DNA of 64,000 nt from Edaphobacter modestus (lineage in GTDB: Bacteria; Acidobacteriota; Terriglobia; Terriglobales; Acidobacteriaceae), in NCBI RefSeq assembly GCF_004217555.1, contig NZ_SHKW01000001.1, forward strand, positions 1,240,001-1,304,000, given 5' to 3'. The notes under the pieces are model-generated. The model was not told where the DNA came from and ran no database searches. It saw nothing but the letters and a program-made list of their open reading frames with translations. Positions 26,445 through 34,523 of the stretch are shown piece after piece. Position 1 is the stretch's first letter. Every line of letters starts with the position of its first letter. The translations under genes and the position numbers were made by a program.

Positions 26445-27580
26445 CCTCCATCAGCGGCCGTGATCCTCTAACAGGACGCACTATCGAAGTCGTCATACGC
26501 GACGGCATCATCGCGGCCATTAACGACATCCGATCGGAAGATCCCGCATGGCTCTCTCCAGGTCTCATCGACCTGCAGATCAACGGCTATCAAGGCTTCG
26601 ATCTCAACTCCGACAATCTAACGCCCGACATAGTCGTCGACCTCGCCTACAGCGTGCTTGCCACCGGCGTAACGACCTTTCTTCCAACTATCATCACAGC
26701 ATCGGAAGAGAAGATAATCGCCTGCCTCCGCGCAATCGCCGCAGCGCGGCAACTTACCCCCGCCCTCCAGCACATGATTCCCGGTGTACACGTTGAAGGC
26801 CCCCACCTCTCTCCTGAAGACGGTCCTCGCGGTGCGCATCCGCGCGAACACATTCGCCCGCCGTCGATCGCCGAGTTCGACCGCTGGCAACAAGCCTCCG
26901 GCGATCTCGTCAAATTGGTCACCCTGTCTCCGCACTTCCACGAAGCGCCGCACTACATCGCAGCGTTGCACAACCGAGGCATTCTCGTCTCCATTGGTCA
27001 CACTCATGCTTCCATCGAGCAAATCCATGCAGCGGTCAACGCCGGAGCAACCCTCTCAACCCACCTCGGAAACGGTGTAGCTTATTCCCTACCCCGTCAC
27101 CCTAACCTTCTTTGGACGCAGCTAGCCGACGACCGCCTCACCGGGATGTTTATCGGCGACGGGCACCACGTGCCCGACGACACCCTCAAGGTCATGCTTC
27201 GAGCGAAAAGTCTCGACAGGGCAATCCTGACTTCCGACCTGGTTGCTCTCGGCGGCAAGCCTCCCGGTCTCTATGAAACCCCGGTAGGCGGCCTCGTCGA
27301 ACTAAGCCCTGACGGACGCCTCAGCTTGTCAGGAACAGACTTTCTCGCAGGCTCCGTCGTTCCGCTTAAAGACGCCGTAGCGCATCTGGCCGCAACATAC
27401 CTCTCACTAAGCGAATCCTTGCAGCTTGCAACCCAGAATCCCGCACGTGTCCTGGGCCGCATAAGCAAGCTTCAGGTCGGAGCCCCTGGTAACCTTATCC
27501 GCTTCACGTGGGAGCGGGCCGCCGGAATTCAAATCGAATCCGTACTGCTTCAAGGCTCGCCAGCAGGAAGGCGAGAATAA
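26441..27580 (+). CDS. nagA: N-acetylglucosamine-6-phosphate deacetylase
   Basis: The 379-residue amidohydrolase shows PGLIDLQINGYQGFD, the metal-binding Glu in GVHVEGPHLSPEDG, and His residues in SIGHTHAS, LSTHLGNG and GDGHHVPDD. The catalytic Asp is in ILTSDLVA. It removes acetate from GlcNAc-6-P to feed NagB. The start at ATG 26441 overlaps the nagB stop by four bases, a typical translational coupling. The first metal site lacks the HxH of many amidohydrolases, as is usual for NagA. Confidence 0.92.
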   Translation: MTSISGRDPLTGRTIEVVIRDGIIAAINDIRSEDPAWLSPGLIDLQINGYQGFDLNSDNLTPDIVVDLAYSVLATGVTTFLPTIITASEEKIIACLRAIAAARQLTPALQHMIPGVHVEGPHLSPEDGPRGAHPREHIRPPSIAEFDRWQQASGDLVKLVTLSPHFHEAPHYIAALHNRGILVSIGHTHASIEQIHAAVNAGATLSTHLGNGVAYSLPRHPNLLWTQLADDRLTGMFIGDGHHVPDDTLKVMLRAKSLDRAILTSDLVALGGKPPGLYETPVGGLVELSPDGRLSLSGTDFLAGSVVPLKDAVAHLAATYLSLSESLQLATQNPARVLGRISKLQVGAPGNLIRFTWERAAGIQIESVLLQGSPAGRRE

Positions 27581-27640
27581 ACACTAGCGATGAAAGCTTT
27601 CAGAAGTCTCCACTTCAGTACCAAAGGAGTCTTACGGCTG

Positions 27641-28633
27641 TTAAGGGCGAGAATGGAAGAGTGCAATCCCATGTGCTTCCGGTGCTGTAGCTGCCTCAAG
27701 CCAAGACTCTTCGGCAATAACAGATGTACAGGGGCCATAAGAGCAGATCCGGATTCGACGGGTAGCAGCTTCGCGCTTTAGGCGGATGAGCACGGCATCC
27801 AGGATGGAACCGCGAAAAGGAGTGTAAAGATAGAAGACTGTACCAAGAGACAAGTCCGCCACTCGCGCATCCTTCTGAATGAACATGCGCTTATTCAGGT
27901 TGAGCCTCTGTGCGCATTGCTGGGCCCGTTCAATATAGGCCGCCTCCAACTCGATCCCTATGCTACGTGCCTGGGTACAAATAGAGACCAATAATGGGAC
28001 GTGGCCCAACCCGGAGCCAAGATCCACGAGAACATCGGTTGCGGTGAGCTCAGTCAGTCTCATAAGACGGAAGATGTGGCGTACAGGAGTGGGCTGATAA
28101 AATGCCTTCTCGGAATCCCTCAGGATGTGCCTGTCGTCGGGTTCTTCAAATTGAAACACTCCGCTGATCAGCTCATCAAGGTAGTCATAGCCCATATCGT
28201 TGGCCGATCCGTTCACATCTTCAATGTCTACCGACGGGCGGACCCACTGAAGCAAAGTATCCGGCCGTGATCCACGCTGAATTTCGCAACGAATGGCTTC
28301 GTAGAGCTCGCAGTTCAAAGCCTCGAATCTGTCGCAAATTGTTCTCGCACGGCGATAGAGCTCAGGGTCAATCGATTCAGCAGCAAGTACCGCTTGAGGT
28401 GTGTACGGAAGATAAGCATCGATACGATCAAGTGCCTCCAGCCGTTGGCGAAGCTGATTCGGCTCCGCGAGTAAGGGATTACTATCAAATTGCCCAACAA
28501 GACGCTCGAGGACATCTGTCACATGTTGGAACGTCCATTCGCTAGGCGATGAAGGATATGCTGCTGGTCTACTGCTACAGCAGGAGGCATCTCCCGTCAA
28601 GCGTTCAAGCTCCAAATTCCCCTTGGTTGACAT
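27641..28633 (-). CDS. Class I SAM methyltransferase, DOT1-like SAM-binding region
   Basis: The C-terminal half carries LVDLGSGLGHVPLLVSI (motif I), SIGIELEAAYIERAQQ (acidic loop of motif II) and a later LSLGTVFYLYTPFRGS in place of the usual catalytic motif. The VDLGSGLGxV ... GIEL pattern resembles DOT1-type methyltransferases. The N-terminal ~150 residues are helical and unrecognised, with QLRQRLEALDRIDAYLP. I chose ATG 28633 (330 residues), which lies at the centre of a 24-bp palindrome; the frame also opens at a TTG at 28651. It is divergent from a MarR regulator, which probably controls it. Substrate unknown. Confidence 0.72.
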   Translation of the reverse strand: MSTKGNLELERLTGDASCCSSRPAAYPSSPSEWTFQHVTDVLERLVGQFDSNPLLAEPNQLRQRLEALDRIDAYLPYTPQAVLAAESIDPELYRRARTICDRFEALNCELYEAIRCEIQRGSRPDTLLQWVRPSVDIEDVNGSANDMGYDYLDELISGVFQFEEPDDRHILRDSEKAFYQPTPVRHIFRLMRLTELTATDVLVDLGSGLGHVPLLVSICTQARSIGIELEAAYIERAQQCAQRLNLNKRMFIQKDARVADLSLGTVFYLYTPFRGSILDAVLIRLKREAATRRIRICSYGPCTSVIAEESWLEAATAPEAHGIALFHSRP

Positions 28634-28644
28634 GTCAACCAAGG
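28621..28644. promoter_or_regulatory. 24-bp perfect palindrome, likely MarR operator O1
   Basis: The half-site CCTTGGTTGACA is mirrored exactly, with no mismatch over 24 bases. It lies between the divergent methyltransferase and marR genes and its centre coincides with the methyltransferase ATG (28631-28633 on the opposite strand). Perfect dyads of this size are typical binding sites of MarR dimers. Confidence 0.8.
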
Positions 28645-28654
28645 TACGCAAATG

Positions 28655-28672
28655 AGGTTGTTATGTCAACCT
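28655..28672. promoter_or_regulatory. Second related dyad, likely MarR operator O2
   Basis: AGGTTGTTATGTCAACCT has six-base perfect arms. Over 16 bases it differs from the core of O1 (GGTTGACATGTCAACC) only at two central positions. It ends 25 bases before the marR ATG, suitable for autorepression. Centres of O1 and O2 are about 31 bases apart, roughly three helical turns. Confidence 0.72.
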
Positions 28673-28697
28673 GTCCTTTGATAGTCTTACGCTTACG

Positions 28698-29138
28698 ATG
28701 TCAATCACACTGCTGTCCCCCCGTGAGCTTCGTGTCTGGCACGCCTTCAAACTCATGGGTGAAGACGTAATGAGCCGGGTCGGGCGTGATCTGACCGAGG
28801 CGACCGGACTTTCCGGCCCGGATTTTGGAGTCTTGTCCCGTCTCGCCGGTCTCGGCAAGGGTGAGATGCGACAACAGGCCTTGGCCGACTGCATGGGATG
28901 GGACAAGAGCCGTCTCTCGCACCAACTCACACGGATGCAGGATAAAAAACTCATCGAGCGTCGTAATTCCGACGGGCGTGTCGTTCTCGTAGTACTTACC
29001 AAACATGGACAGAAGCAGCTAGACGCCGCAAGGCCAATTCACGCTCAATCTGTTCGGCGGAATTTATTGTCACGGCTCAACGCGGAACAGATTGAAACGA
29101 TAGTGCGCGTGAGTAACATTCTCGGGGACGACGACTAG
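28698..29138 (+). CDS. MarR-family transcriptional regulator
   Basis: The 146-residue protein has a winged helix: recognition region MRQQALADCMGWDKSRLSHQ, wing LIERRNSDGRVVLVVLTKHG, and flanking dimer helices (ELRVWHAFKLMGEDV; QIETIVRVSNIL). MarR dimers bind palindromes and release DNA when they bind a phenolic or other small ligand. Two matching dyads lie directly upstream, so autoregulation and control of the divergent methyltransferase are likely. The ATG at 28698 lacks a clear Shine-Dalgarno sequence. The ligand is not predictable. Confidence 0.9.
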   Translation: MSITLLSPRELRVWHAFKLMGEDVMSRVGRDLTEATGLSGPDFGVLSRLAGLGKGEMRQQALADCMGWDKSRLSHQLTRMQDKKLIERRNSDGRVVLVVLTKHGQKQLDAARPIHAQSVRRNLLSRLNAEQIETIVRVSNILGDDD

Positions 29139-29302
29139 CAATCAAGGGCAGCCGACGCGCCTTACACCGTAAAAGTCACGGATGCTTCTCCGCTCGTGGG
29201 GCCTACCCACCGAGCGACTTCCTCGTGCTAACGTTCCTCTGATACAAACACTTGATCTCGCCCAGAAAGCACAGGCGTTTTGTTACGGATTGGGAGGTCG
29301 GG

Positions 29303-30961
29303 CTACGCTCGAACCGCCTCCCAGGTTGCTTCTCCATATTCCCCCATGTTCAGCGTGCCAGCGATCTGGTTGCCATGGACTGTACCTTTGAAGCGGCAGG
29401 TAAGAGGATATCCAGTCACGGGAAGCACGCTGATGAATGCAATCTCATTGGCGTGGATGGAGCCTGTGAGCGTTGTGTTGTAGATCTCGCCATGGTGTTC
29501 GCCGGTAAGGTTATTACCGACTTGCTTAATTACGAGATGTTGTTCTCCTATTCCTCGCAGATAATGAACAGTGACTGCCCAGTTCCCCTCGACGGAGGCT
29601 GGAGTGGCCGCCGGAACAACAGGATCTTCGTAGTGCGGAGGATTTTTGAGGGCGTGGTAAATGGCGTCGGCAACAATTTTCACCTCTGCAGGCGTCATGA
29701 TGTAGCCGAATATGGTCACGGAGCTGTCCATGTGATGCGGGCGCGCGCCGATGCCTCCAAGAACGATGCGAGGCGTTCCCTCATCGAGCAGTTTGGCTAG
29801 CTCGGTTCCGGTGATCCCCGTTACCTTGGCATCCCAGGTAATACGGACCCCCGGGCTTCTGTCGATGGCTTCCGCTGGCGGAGGTGGAAGGACGGTCGCC
29901 TCTACGGACGGTAGCCCCTTCATGCGGTCAGCGATCGATTGCATCCAACCGAGCCACATCTTTTGTTCGGCCTCATGGTCGCGGGTGTGCCATGCACGTA
30001 CGGCAGCGAGAAGTCCCATAGTCTCTTCTTTGCTGCATTTCATAGCGCGACCATAGTTATGGTGCGGAGCGCCTTGAAAGTATGCAGCCTGACAAAGATC
30101 TTTTTTGCCGATCAGAAGGCCTGCGGACTGTGGTCCGCGCATGCACTTGCCTCCCGAATAAGCGACCAGGTCTGCACCTGCCTCAATGTGTGGGTTCGGT
30201 GTATTGGGTTCCGTGGCTGCTGCGTCGACAAAGACTGGAACGCCACGTTCTTTGCAGATGGCGGCGAGATTTTTGGTGCTCATCGCTGTAGCGTTCCATC
30301 GCGGGTCAGCGAGAATGTACATCATGGCGGTTCGGTCATTGATCTTCTCTCGCAACTCCTCGGGCGAGGAGAACTCCACCATTTCCACGCCGCACATGCG
30401 AACACCGATGTCGTAGGGATTGCGCGAGGTCTTGGGAATGACGACCTGGTCTTTTTTCTTGATGTAAGGCAGGGCCTGAGACTTTTCGACGTCAGTGCCG
30501 GCGATGCATGCGACGGTAGCAATGCAGGTGGCAGCCGCAGTGCCCGTGGTGGCGATTCCCCACTCTGCGCCGCACAGTTTGCCTAGTTCGGCGCCGACGG
30601 TCTCCATCATCTCATCCATGCGAACGTGATAAAGCGAGGCGTTGTACATTGCCTGCTTGACCTCGGGCAGAGAGGTGGATCCGCTGATGGCCGTAATCGT
30701 GCCGCGACAGTTGATGAGAGGCCGGATCCCGATGCGAGTGAACAGATTGTCGTAGAAGTCGCCGTCAGTGTGTGGCGCCTGGGCAGCAGTAAGAATCTGG
30801 CCTGCCTTCAACACTCTAGGATGAGTTGACGCGCTCTTCGCGGGAGCTGCGACCAGCGCCTGCAAGTTGTCGGGAGCGATCGTATTCGCAGCTCCCGCAG
30901 CGGAAAGCATCCCGGCGTGTTTCAGGATGTCGCGGCGCGACCAGTTCTTCTTTAAAGCCAT
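29303..30961 (-). CDS. Tat-exported PLP-dependent enzyme (SelA/DgaE-like) with C-terminal beta domain
   Basis: MALKKNWSRRDILKHAGM is a twin-arginine signal, preceded by AGAGGA; I therefore start at 30961 (552 residues) rather than the open-frame limit 31075. The core matches the selenocysteine synthase-like/aminotransferase V fold (INCRGTITAISGSTSLPEVK; PLP Lys in YSGGKCMRGPQSAGLL). The last ~95 residues form a Gly-rich repeated beta domain (VEGNWAVTVHYLRG ... GTLNMGEYGEATWEA) also seen attached to other exported acidobacterial proteins. Relatives act as ammonia lyases or racemases on amino or sugar acids. Export of a PLP enzyme is unusual. Reaction unknown. Confidence 0.78.
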   Translation of the reverse strand: MALKKNWSRRDILKHAGMLSAAGAANTIAPDNLQALVAAPAKSASTHPRVLKAGQILTAAQAPHTDGDFYDNLFTRIGIRPLINCRGTITAISGSTSLPEVKQAMYNASLYHVRMDEMMETVGAELGKLCGAEWGIATTGTAAATCIATVACIAGTDVEKSQALPYIKKKDQVVIPKTSRNPYDIGVRMCGVEMVEFSSPEELREKINDRTAMMYILADPRWNATAMSTKNLAAICKERGVPVFVDAAATEPNTPNPHIEAGADLVAYSGGKCMRGPQSAGLLIGKKDLCQAAYFQGAPHHNYGRAMKCSKEETMGLLAAVRAWHTRDHEAEQKMWLGWMQSIADRMKGLPSVEATVLPPPPAEAIDRSPGVRITWDAKVTGITGTELAKLLDEGTPRIVLGGIGARPHHMDSSVTIFGYIMTPAEVKIVADAIYHALKNPPHYEDPVVPAATPASVEGNWAVTVHYLRGIGEQHLVIKQVGNNLTGEHHGEIYNTTLTGSIHANEIAFISVLPVTGYPLTCRFKGTVHGNQIAGTLNMGEYGEATWEAVRA

Positions 30962-31300
30962 GATTCCTCTTCTCGCACAGAGCGCGGCTGAATTATCAAT
31001 GATATAGATCAATGTACGTAATCCGGCCGGAACGGGCAATGGCGCGATGAAAGCCGTGGTCTGTCGGTAACTCATACTTGGCTACTTGACTTTGTCTTAT
31101 CGCCAATGTTCATACAACCTCTCTTGCAATCCGTATTAGAGGGGAGTGGCGCCGGAATATCAAAGTTTCCAATTCTTTTTGGAGACGACGGTATCTTCAA
31201 AAGAGATTGCTCGGCTCATTTGACCGTAGAGATAATTCGGGGTGAGAATCGTACGCGAAGAAGGATCCTTGTTCCTTTAGTGCTGTTGGAGATATCTACC
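30962..31300 (+). other. Divergent intergenic region
   Basis: These 339 bases lie between the leftward PLP-enzyme gene and the rightward small helical protein gene. They must hold both promoters, but I see no strong box pair, repeat or hairpin. The rightward frame stays open from 31106, without a ribosome site before 31301. Confidence 0.4.
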
Positions 31301-31771
31301 ATGTCCCTAACAACCTATATAAACGATCATCTCGGTGGTGCCACGACCGCCATTCAAATCCTTGAAGCAATGCGCGATCAGCATGACGATCCAATGTTTC
31401 GGGATTTCGCCGCAGTACTACTGCCGGAGATTGTGGCCGACGATCGCACGCTCCGAACCATCGCACAGAAGATTGGTTCAGGTCCAAGCGTAGTCAAAGA
31501 AGTTGGAGGCTGGATTCTTGAAAAAGCAGCGCGTCTAAAACTCGGTCATACCGGTTCGGCAGATTTCGCAATGTTTGAATCGCTGGAGCTACTGGCACTC
31601 GGTATACATGGCAAATTGTGTCTGTGGAAAGCACTCCGAGTTGCAGCTCAGCAGGATCCTCGTTTGCGCGAGTTCGGCTTCGAAGTGCTCATGAGTCGCG
31701 CGCAGCAACAGTACGAGCAAGTGGAGAGTCACAGACTCAAACTTGCGCCATTTGTCCTTGTCGCCAACTAG
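31301..31771 (+). CDS. Small all-helical, ferritin-like protein
   Basis: The 156-residue protein starts MSLTTYINDHLGGATTA with GGAG nine bases upstream. It looks like a four-helix bundle with Glu/His-bearing helices (AIQILEAMRDQHDD; LPEIVADDRTL; FAMFESLELLALGIHGKL; QQQYEQVESHRLKLAP). This resembles the DUF892/ferritin-like group, but the diiron ligand pattern is not complete by eye. No signal peptide. Function not assigned. Confidence 0.65.
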   Translation: MSLTTYINDHLGGATTAIQILEAMRDQHDDPMFRDFAAVLLPEIVADDRTLRTIAQKIGSGPSVVKEVGGWILEKAARLKLGHTGSADFAMFESLELLALGIHGKLCLWKALRVAAQQDPRLREFGFEVLMSRAQQQYEQVESHRLKLAPFVLVAN

Positions 31772-31923
31772 TGGAGAGTAGCGGACTTGTACCCTTTTCA
31801 ACTCATCAGCATTCAGTAGGGACGCGACCAGGCTCTGAGTTTTCGCGCAAGTGCCCAATTCGAATAAGCCTGAACCAGGCATACTTCCGCTCTCTCTATA
31901 TCTATTACATAAATAAGGGAAAA

Positions 31924-32000
31924 TGGTGGCCCGGGCAGGAGTCCAACCTGCGACCTTCGCGTTAGGAGTGCGCTGCTCTATGCAACTGAGCTACCGGGCC
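31924..32000 (-). tRNA. tRNA-Arg (anticodon CCT)
   Basis: The 77-base gene folds as a tRNA: acceptor GGCCCGG pairing with CCGGGCC, discriminator A and encoded CCA (31924-31926), D-stem GCTC/GAGC, and T-stem GCAGG/CCTGC. The anticodon loop CTCCTAA gives CCT, reading AGG. Oddities: position 19 in the D-loop is C and position 56 in the T-loop is G, an exact swap of the near-universal G19-C56 pair. The anticodon stem has mismatches at both ends (G27/A43 and A31/C39). It may be functional but divergent, or degenerating. Confidence 0.85.
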
Positions 32001-32064
32001 TTTCTAGCTAGTGTATCGTGAGGCATTTCCTGCCTCGAATGATAAACTTGGGAGTGGAGAATTT

Positions 32065-33297
32065 ATGCCTGAGATCCAGCGTCGTCGTGCAGTAACCGTC
32101 AACATTGGTGGTGTTCGTGTCGGGTCGGATGCACCTGTCGTTGTGCAGTCTATGACCAATACTGATACCGCAGATGTCGAGAGCACGGTGCAGCAGATTG
32201 CCGCGCTTGCCCGTGCGGGTTCCGAGATGGTGCGGGTCACGGTGAACAACGATGAGGCCGCAAAGGCCATCCCTTACATCATCGACGGTATCGCCGAAAA
32301 GGGATGGACCACGCCTATCATCGGAGACTTTCACTACAACGGTCATCTGCTGCTTTCGAAGTATCCAGAGGCCGCGAAGGCGCTGGCGAAGTATCGTATC
32401 AATCCCGGCAACGTCTCCATTGGCCGCAAAGATGATGACAACTTTCGCACCATGGTTGAGGTCGCCGCCAAGCATCAGAAGCCGGTGCGCATTGGCGTTA
32501 ACTGGGGCTCGCTCGATCAGGCGTTATTAACGAAGATGATGGACGAAAATTCCAAGTCCTCCAATCCTCTTCCTGCCCGTGACGTGATGATGGAGGCCAT
32601 GGTTGTCTCGGCGCTCGACAACGCCGCGGCTGCCGAGCGCTATGGACTGAGGCGCGATCAAATCGTTCTGAGCGCGAAGGTCTCGGGAGTCCGCGATCTG
32701 ATCGATGTTTATTCGGAACTCGCGCGGCGCTGCGACCATGCGCTTCATCTCGGGTTGACCGAGGCTGGAATGGGGATGAAGGGCATCGTCGCTTCGGCAG
32801 CAGGACTCGCACCTCTGCTGCTCTCCGGAATCGGCGACACCATTCGCGTCAGCCTGACACCAAGTCCTGGCGGCGACCGCTCCGAAGAAGTGCGCTGCGG
32901 ACAGCAGATCCTGCAGTCTCTCGGGATTCGCAGCTTTATGCCGCAGGTGACGAGCTGCCCTGGCTGCGGACGTACGACTTCCACCTATTTTCAGGAGCTC
33001 GCGGAGAGGATCCAGGGCTATCTGGTGGAGCAGATGCCGGAGTGGAAGAAGCAGTATGCCGGCGTCGAAGAGCTGAAGCTTGCCGTCATGGGATGCATCG
33101 TCAATGGACCCGGCGAATCCAAGCACGCAAACATCGGCATCTCGCTTCCAGGAACGTTTGAGGAACCGAAGGCTCCGGTTTACATCGATGGCAAACTTTA
33201 TACGACTCTCAAGGGGGATCGCATCGTTGAAGAGTTCCAGGCGCTTCTCGACGAGTACGTCGAGAAGCGCTACGGCAAGGTACTCGTCGAAGCATAA
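32065..33297 (+). CDS. ispG: 4-hydroxy-3-methylbut-2-enyl diphosphate synthase
   Basis: The 410-residue protein has IspG/GcpE landmarks: [17 protein letters not shown] at the TIM-barrel start, IRVSLTPSP, and the cluster ligands in [10 protein letters not shown] and [11 protein letters not shown]. It performs the 4Fe-4S-dependent reduction of methylerythritol cyclodiphosphate to HMBPP in the MEP isoprenoid pathway. The start at 32065 (MPEIQRRR) follows a GGAGTGGAG site; the frame is open to 32011. It begins 64 bases after the 5' end of the divergent tRNA-Arg gene. No other MEP genes are in the window. Confidence 0.95.
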   Translation: MPEIQRRRAVTVNIGGVRVGSDAPVVVQSMTNTDTADVESTVQQIAALARAGSEMVRVTVNNDEAAKAIPYIIDGIAEKGWTTPIIGDFHYNGHLLLSKYPEAAKALAKYRINPGNVSIGRKDDDNFRTMVEVAAKHQKPVRIGVNWGSLDQALLTKMMDENSKSSNPLPARDVMMEAMVVSALDNAAAAERYGLRRDQIVLSAKVSGVRDLIDVYSELARRCDHALHLGLTEAGMGMKGIVASAAGLAPLLLSGIGDTIRVSLTPSPGGDRSEEVRCGQQILQSLGIRSFMPQVTSCPGCGRTTSTYFQELAERIQGYLVEQMPEWKKQYAGVEELKLAVMGCIVNGPGESKHANIGISLPGTFEEPKAPVYIDGKLYTTLKGDRIVEEFQALLDEYVEKRYGKVLVEA

Positions 33298-33332
33298 AAA
33301 TTTCGGTCTCCACCGCTCACAGACGCCTCTGC

Positions 33333-34523
33333 TCATCGCGGGGGCGTTATATTTTTGCGCAGATCGCCCAGCGGATAAAACGTTCCCCGCCACGTCACTC
33401 CCCCTGCTCGCAGCGTCGTCAGTGCGGAGCGCAGGAGCGAGTAAAGGAACATCGCCGCTCCCGCAGGAAACAGGAACGCGTACCAGGGCGAAATCTTCGA
33501 ATGACGCGCGGACAGTGTATAGAGCGTGGCCACCGCGCCCAGCGTAAGCACCGCCGGAAGACGGGTCTGCTGGAATCCCAGGAAGACGAAGGGTCCCAGG
33601 CAGAGAAACGCGAACCCTGCGCATGCTGCCAGCACTAGCGCGATGCGGAAACGAAATACGGCAAAGAGATTCTTGGTCATCACATGGATGACGCCCAGTG
33701 CTCCCGCCGCCCAGTGCAGGCTCACCATCCCGGGGGCGATAGCGACGCGCTGGCGCAGACCGGCGAGCTTCACGCGTCGAGCCAGCGTGAGGTCTTCCAG
33801 AATCTCCATTCGCAGGGCCTCGAATCCACCAAGTTGCTCGTAGACCTCGGTTCGCAGGAGATTGAAGGCTCCGATGCCGATAGAGTCCTGTTTGGCCTTC
33901 GGATCGGAGGCTTTCCAGGGTCGCGTCGCCCAGAGGCCCATCACTCCGAGGTATCCGAGCAGCATGCCTTCGCCGACGCTCTTCACCAGCGGCGTGGGGA
34001 AGGTTACGAAATGGTCGGCTTCGGTTGCGACGGCCAGAGCGAGCGAGCGACGGACGGCTTGCGGATCGAAGAAGACGTCGGCGTCGGTGAAGAGGAGGTA
34101 CTTCGGCCGGTCCATTGTGATGGCCTCTCGTGCGGCCATCGCCATCGCGTGCGGCTTGCCGAGCCAGTTGGCGGGCAGCTCCTTCACGTGCAGGGCGCGC
34201 AGGCGGTTCGGGTGTTCTGCCGCGAGCGCGTCTATGATTGCGCCGGTCGCGTCGGTCGAGCGGTCGTCGACGGCGATAATCCTGAGGTTCGCATAATCCT
34301 GTTCGATCAGGGATTTTAGACATCCAGGCAGCGCGTCCTGCTCATCTCGGGCTGGCACGATGACGGTGATCGCCGGGTCACCAGCGGGAGCGCGGTTGAA
34401 CTTCGATTCGAGCAGATTGGGAATGCGCGGCAGGCCGCGCGCGGCGGTCGCTGCCTTCCACATCCACGCGATGGCGAGCAGCCAGGCCAGTCCACGCGCC
34501 GTGTCGAGATAGATGCCGGTCAT
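33333..34523 (-). CDS. Membrane-bound family 2 glycosyltransferase
   Basis: The 396-residue protein has an N-terminal membrane anchor, a GT-A domain and three or four C-terminal membrane segments. Motifs are ITVIVPARDEQDALPG, AVDDRSTD, LFTDADVFFDP (metal-binding DxD) and ILEDLTLARRVK (catalytic region). It likely transfers a sugar to a lipid carrier or lipid at the inner membrane, as in carotenoid or hopanoid glycosyltransferases. The ATG at 34523 overlaps the MFS stop (ATGA), so the start is firm although the frame is open to 35054. Confidence 0.85.
   Translation of the reverse strand: MTGIYLDTARGLAWLLAIAWMWKAATAARGLPRIPNLLESKFNRAPAGDPAITVIVPARDEQDALPGCLKSLIEQDYANLRIIAVDDRSTDATGAIIDALAAEHPNRLRALHVKELPANWLGKPHAMAMAAREAITMDRPKYLLFTDADVFFDPQAVRRSLALAVATEADHFVTFPTPLVKSVGEGMLLGYLGVMGLWATRPWKASDPKAKQDSIGIGAFNLLRTEVYEQLGGFEALRMEILEDLTLARRVKLAGLRQRVAIAPGMVSLHWAAGALGVIHVMTKNLFAVFRFRIALVLAACAGFAFLCLGPFVFLGFQQTRLPAVLTLGAVATLYTLSARHSKISPWYAFLFPAGAAMFLYSLLRSALTTLRAGGVTWRGTFYPLGDLRKNITPPR

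Noticed and set aside
29139..29302. Possible tRNA-like or small RNA between marR and the PLP-enzyme gene
   Set aside because: No T-loop consensus, stem set or terminator with U-tract was found.
31106..31300. N-terminal extension of the small helical protein
   Set aside because: No ribosome site at 31106; ATG 31301 has GGAG and begins the conserved helical region.
32527..34323. 598-codon minus-strand frame across ispG and the glycosyltransferase
   Set aside because: It is Arg-rich and out of frame with both real genes; ispG is on the plus strand and the glycosyltransferase uses another minus frame.
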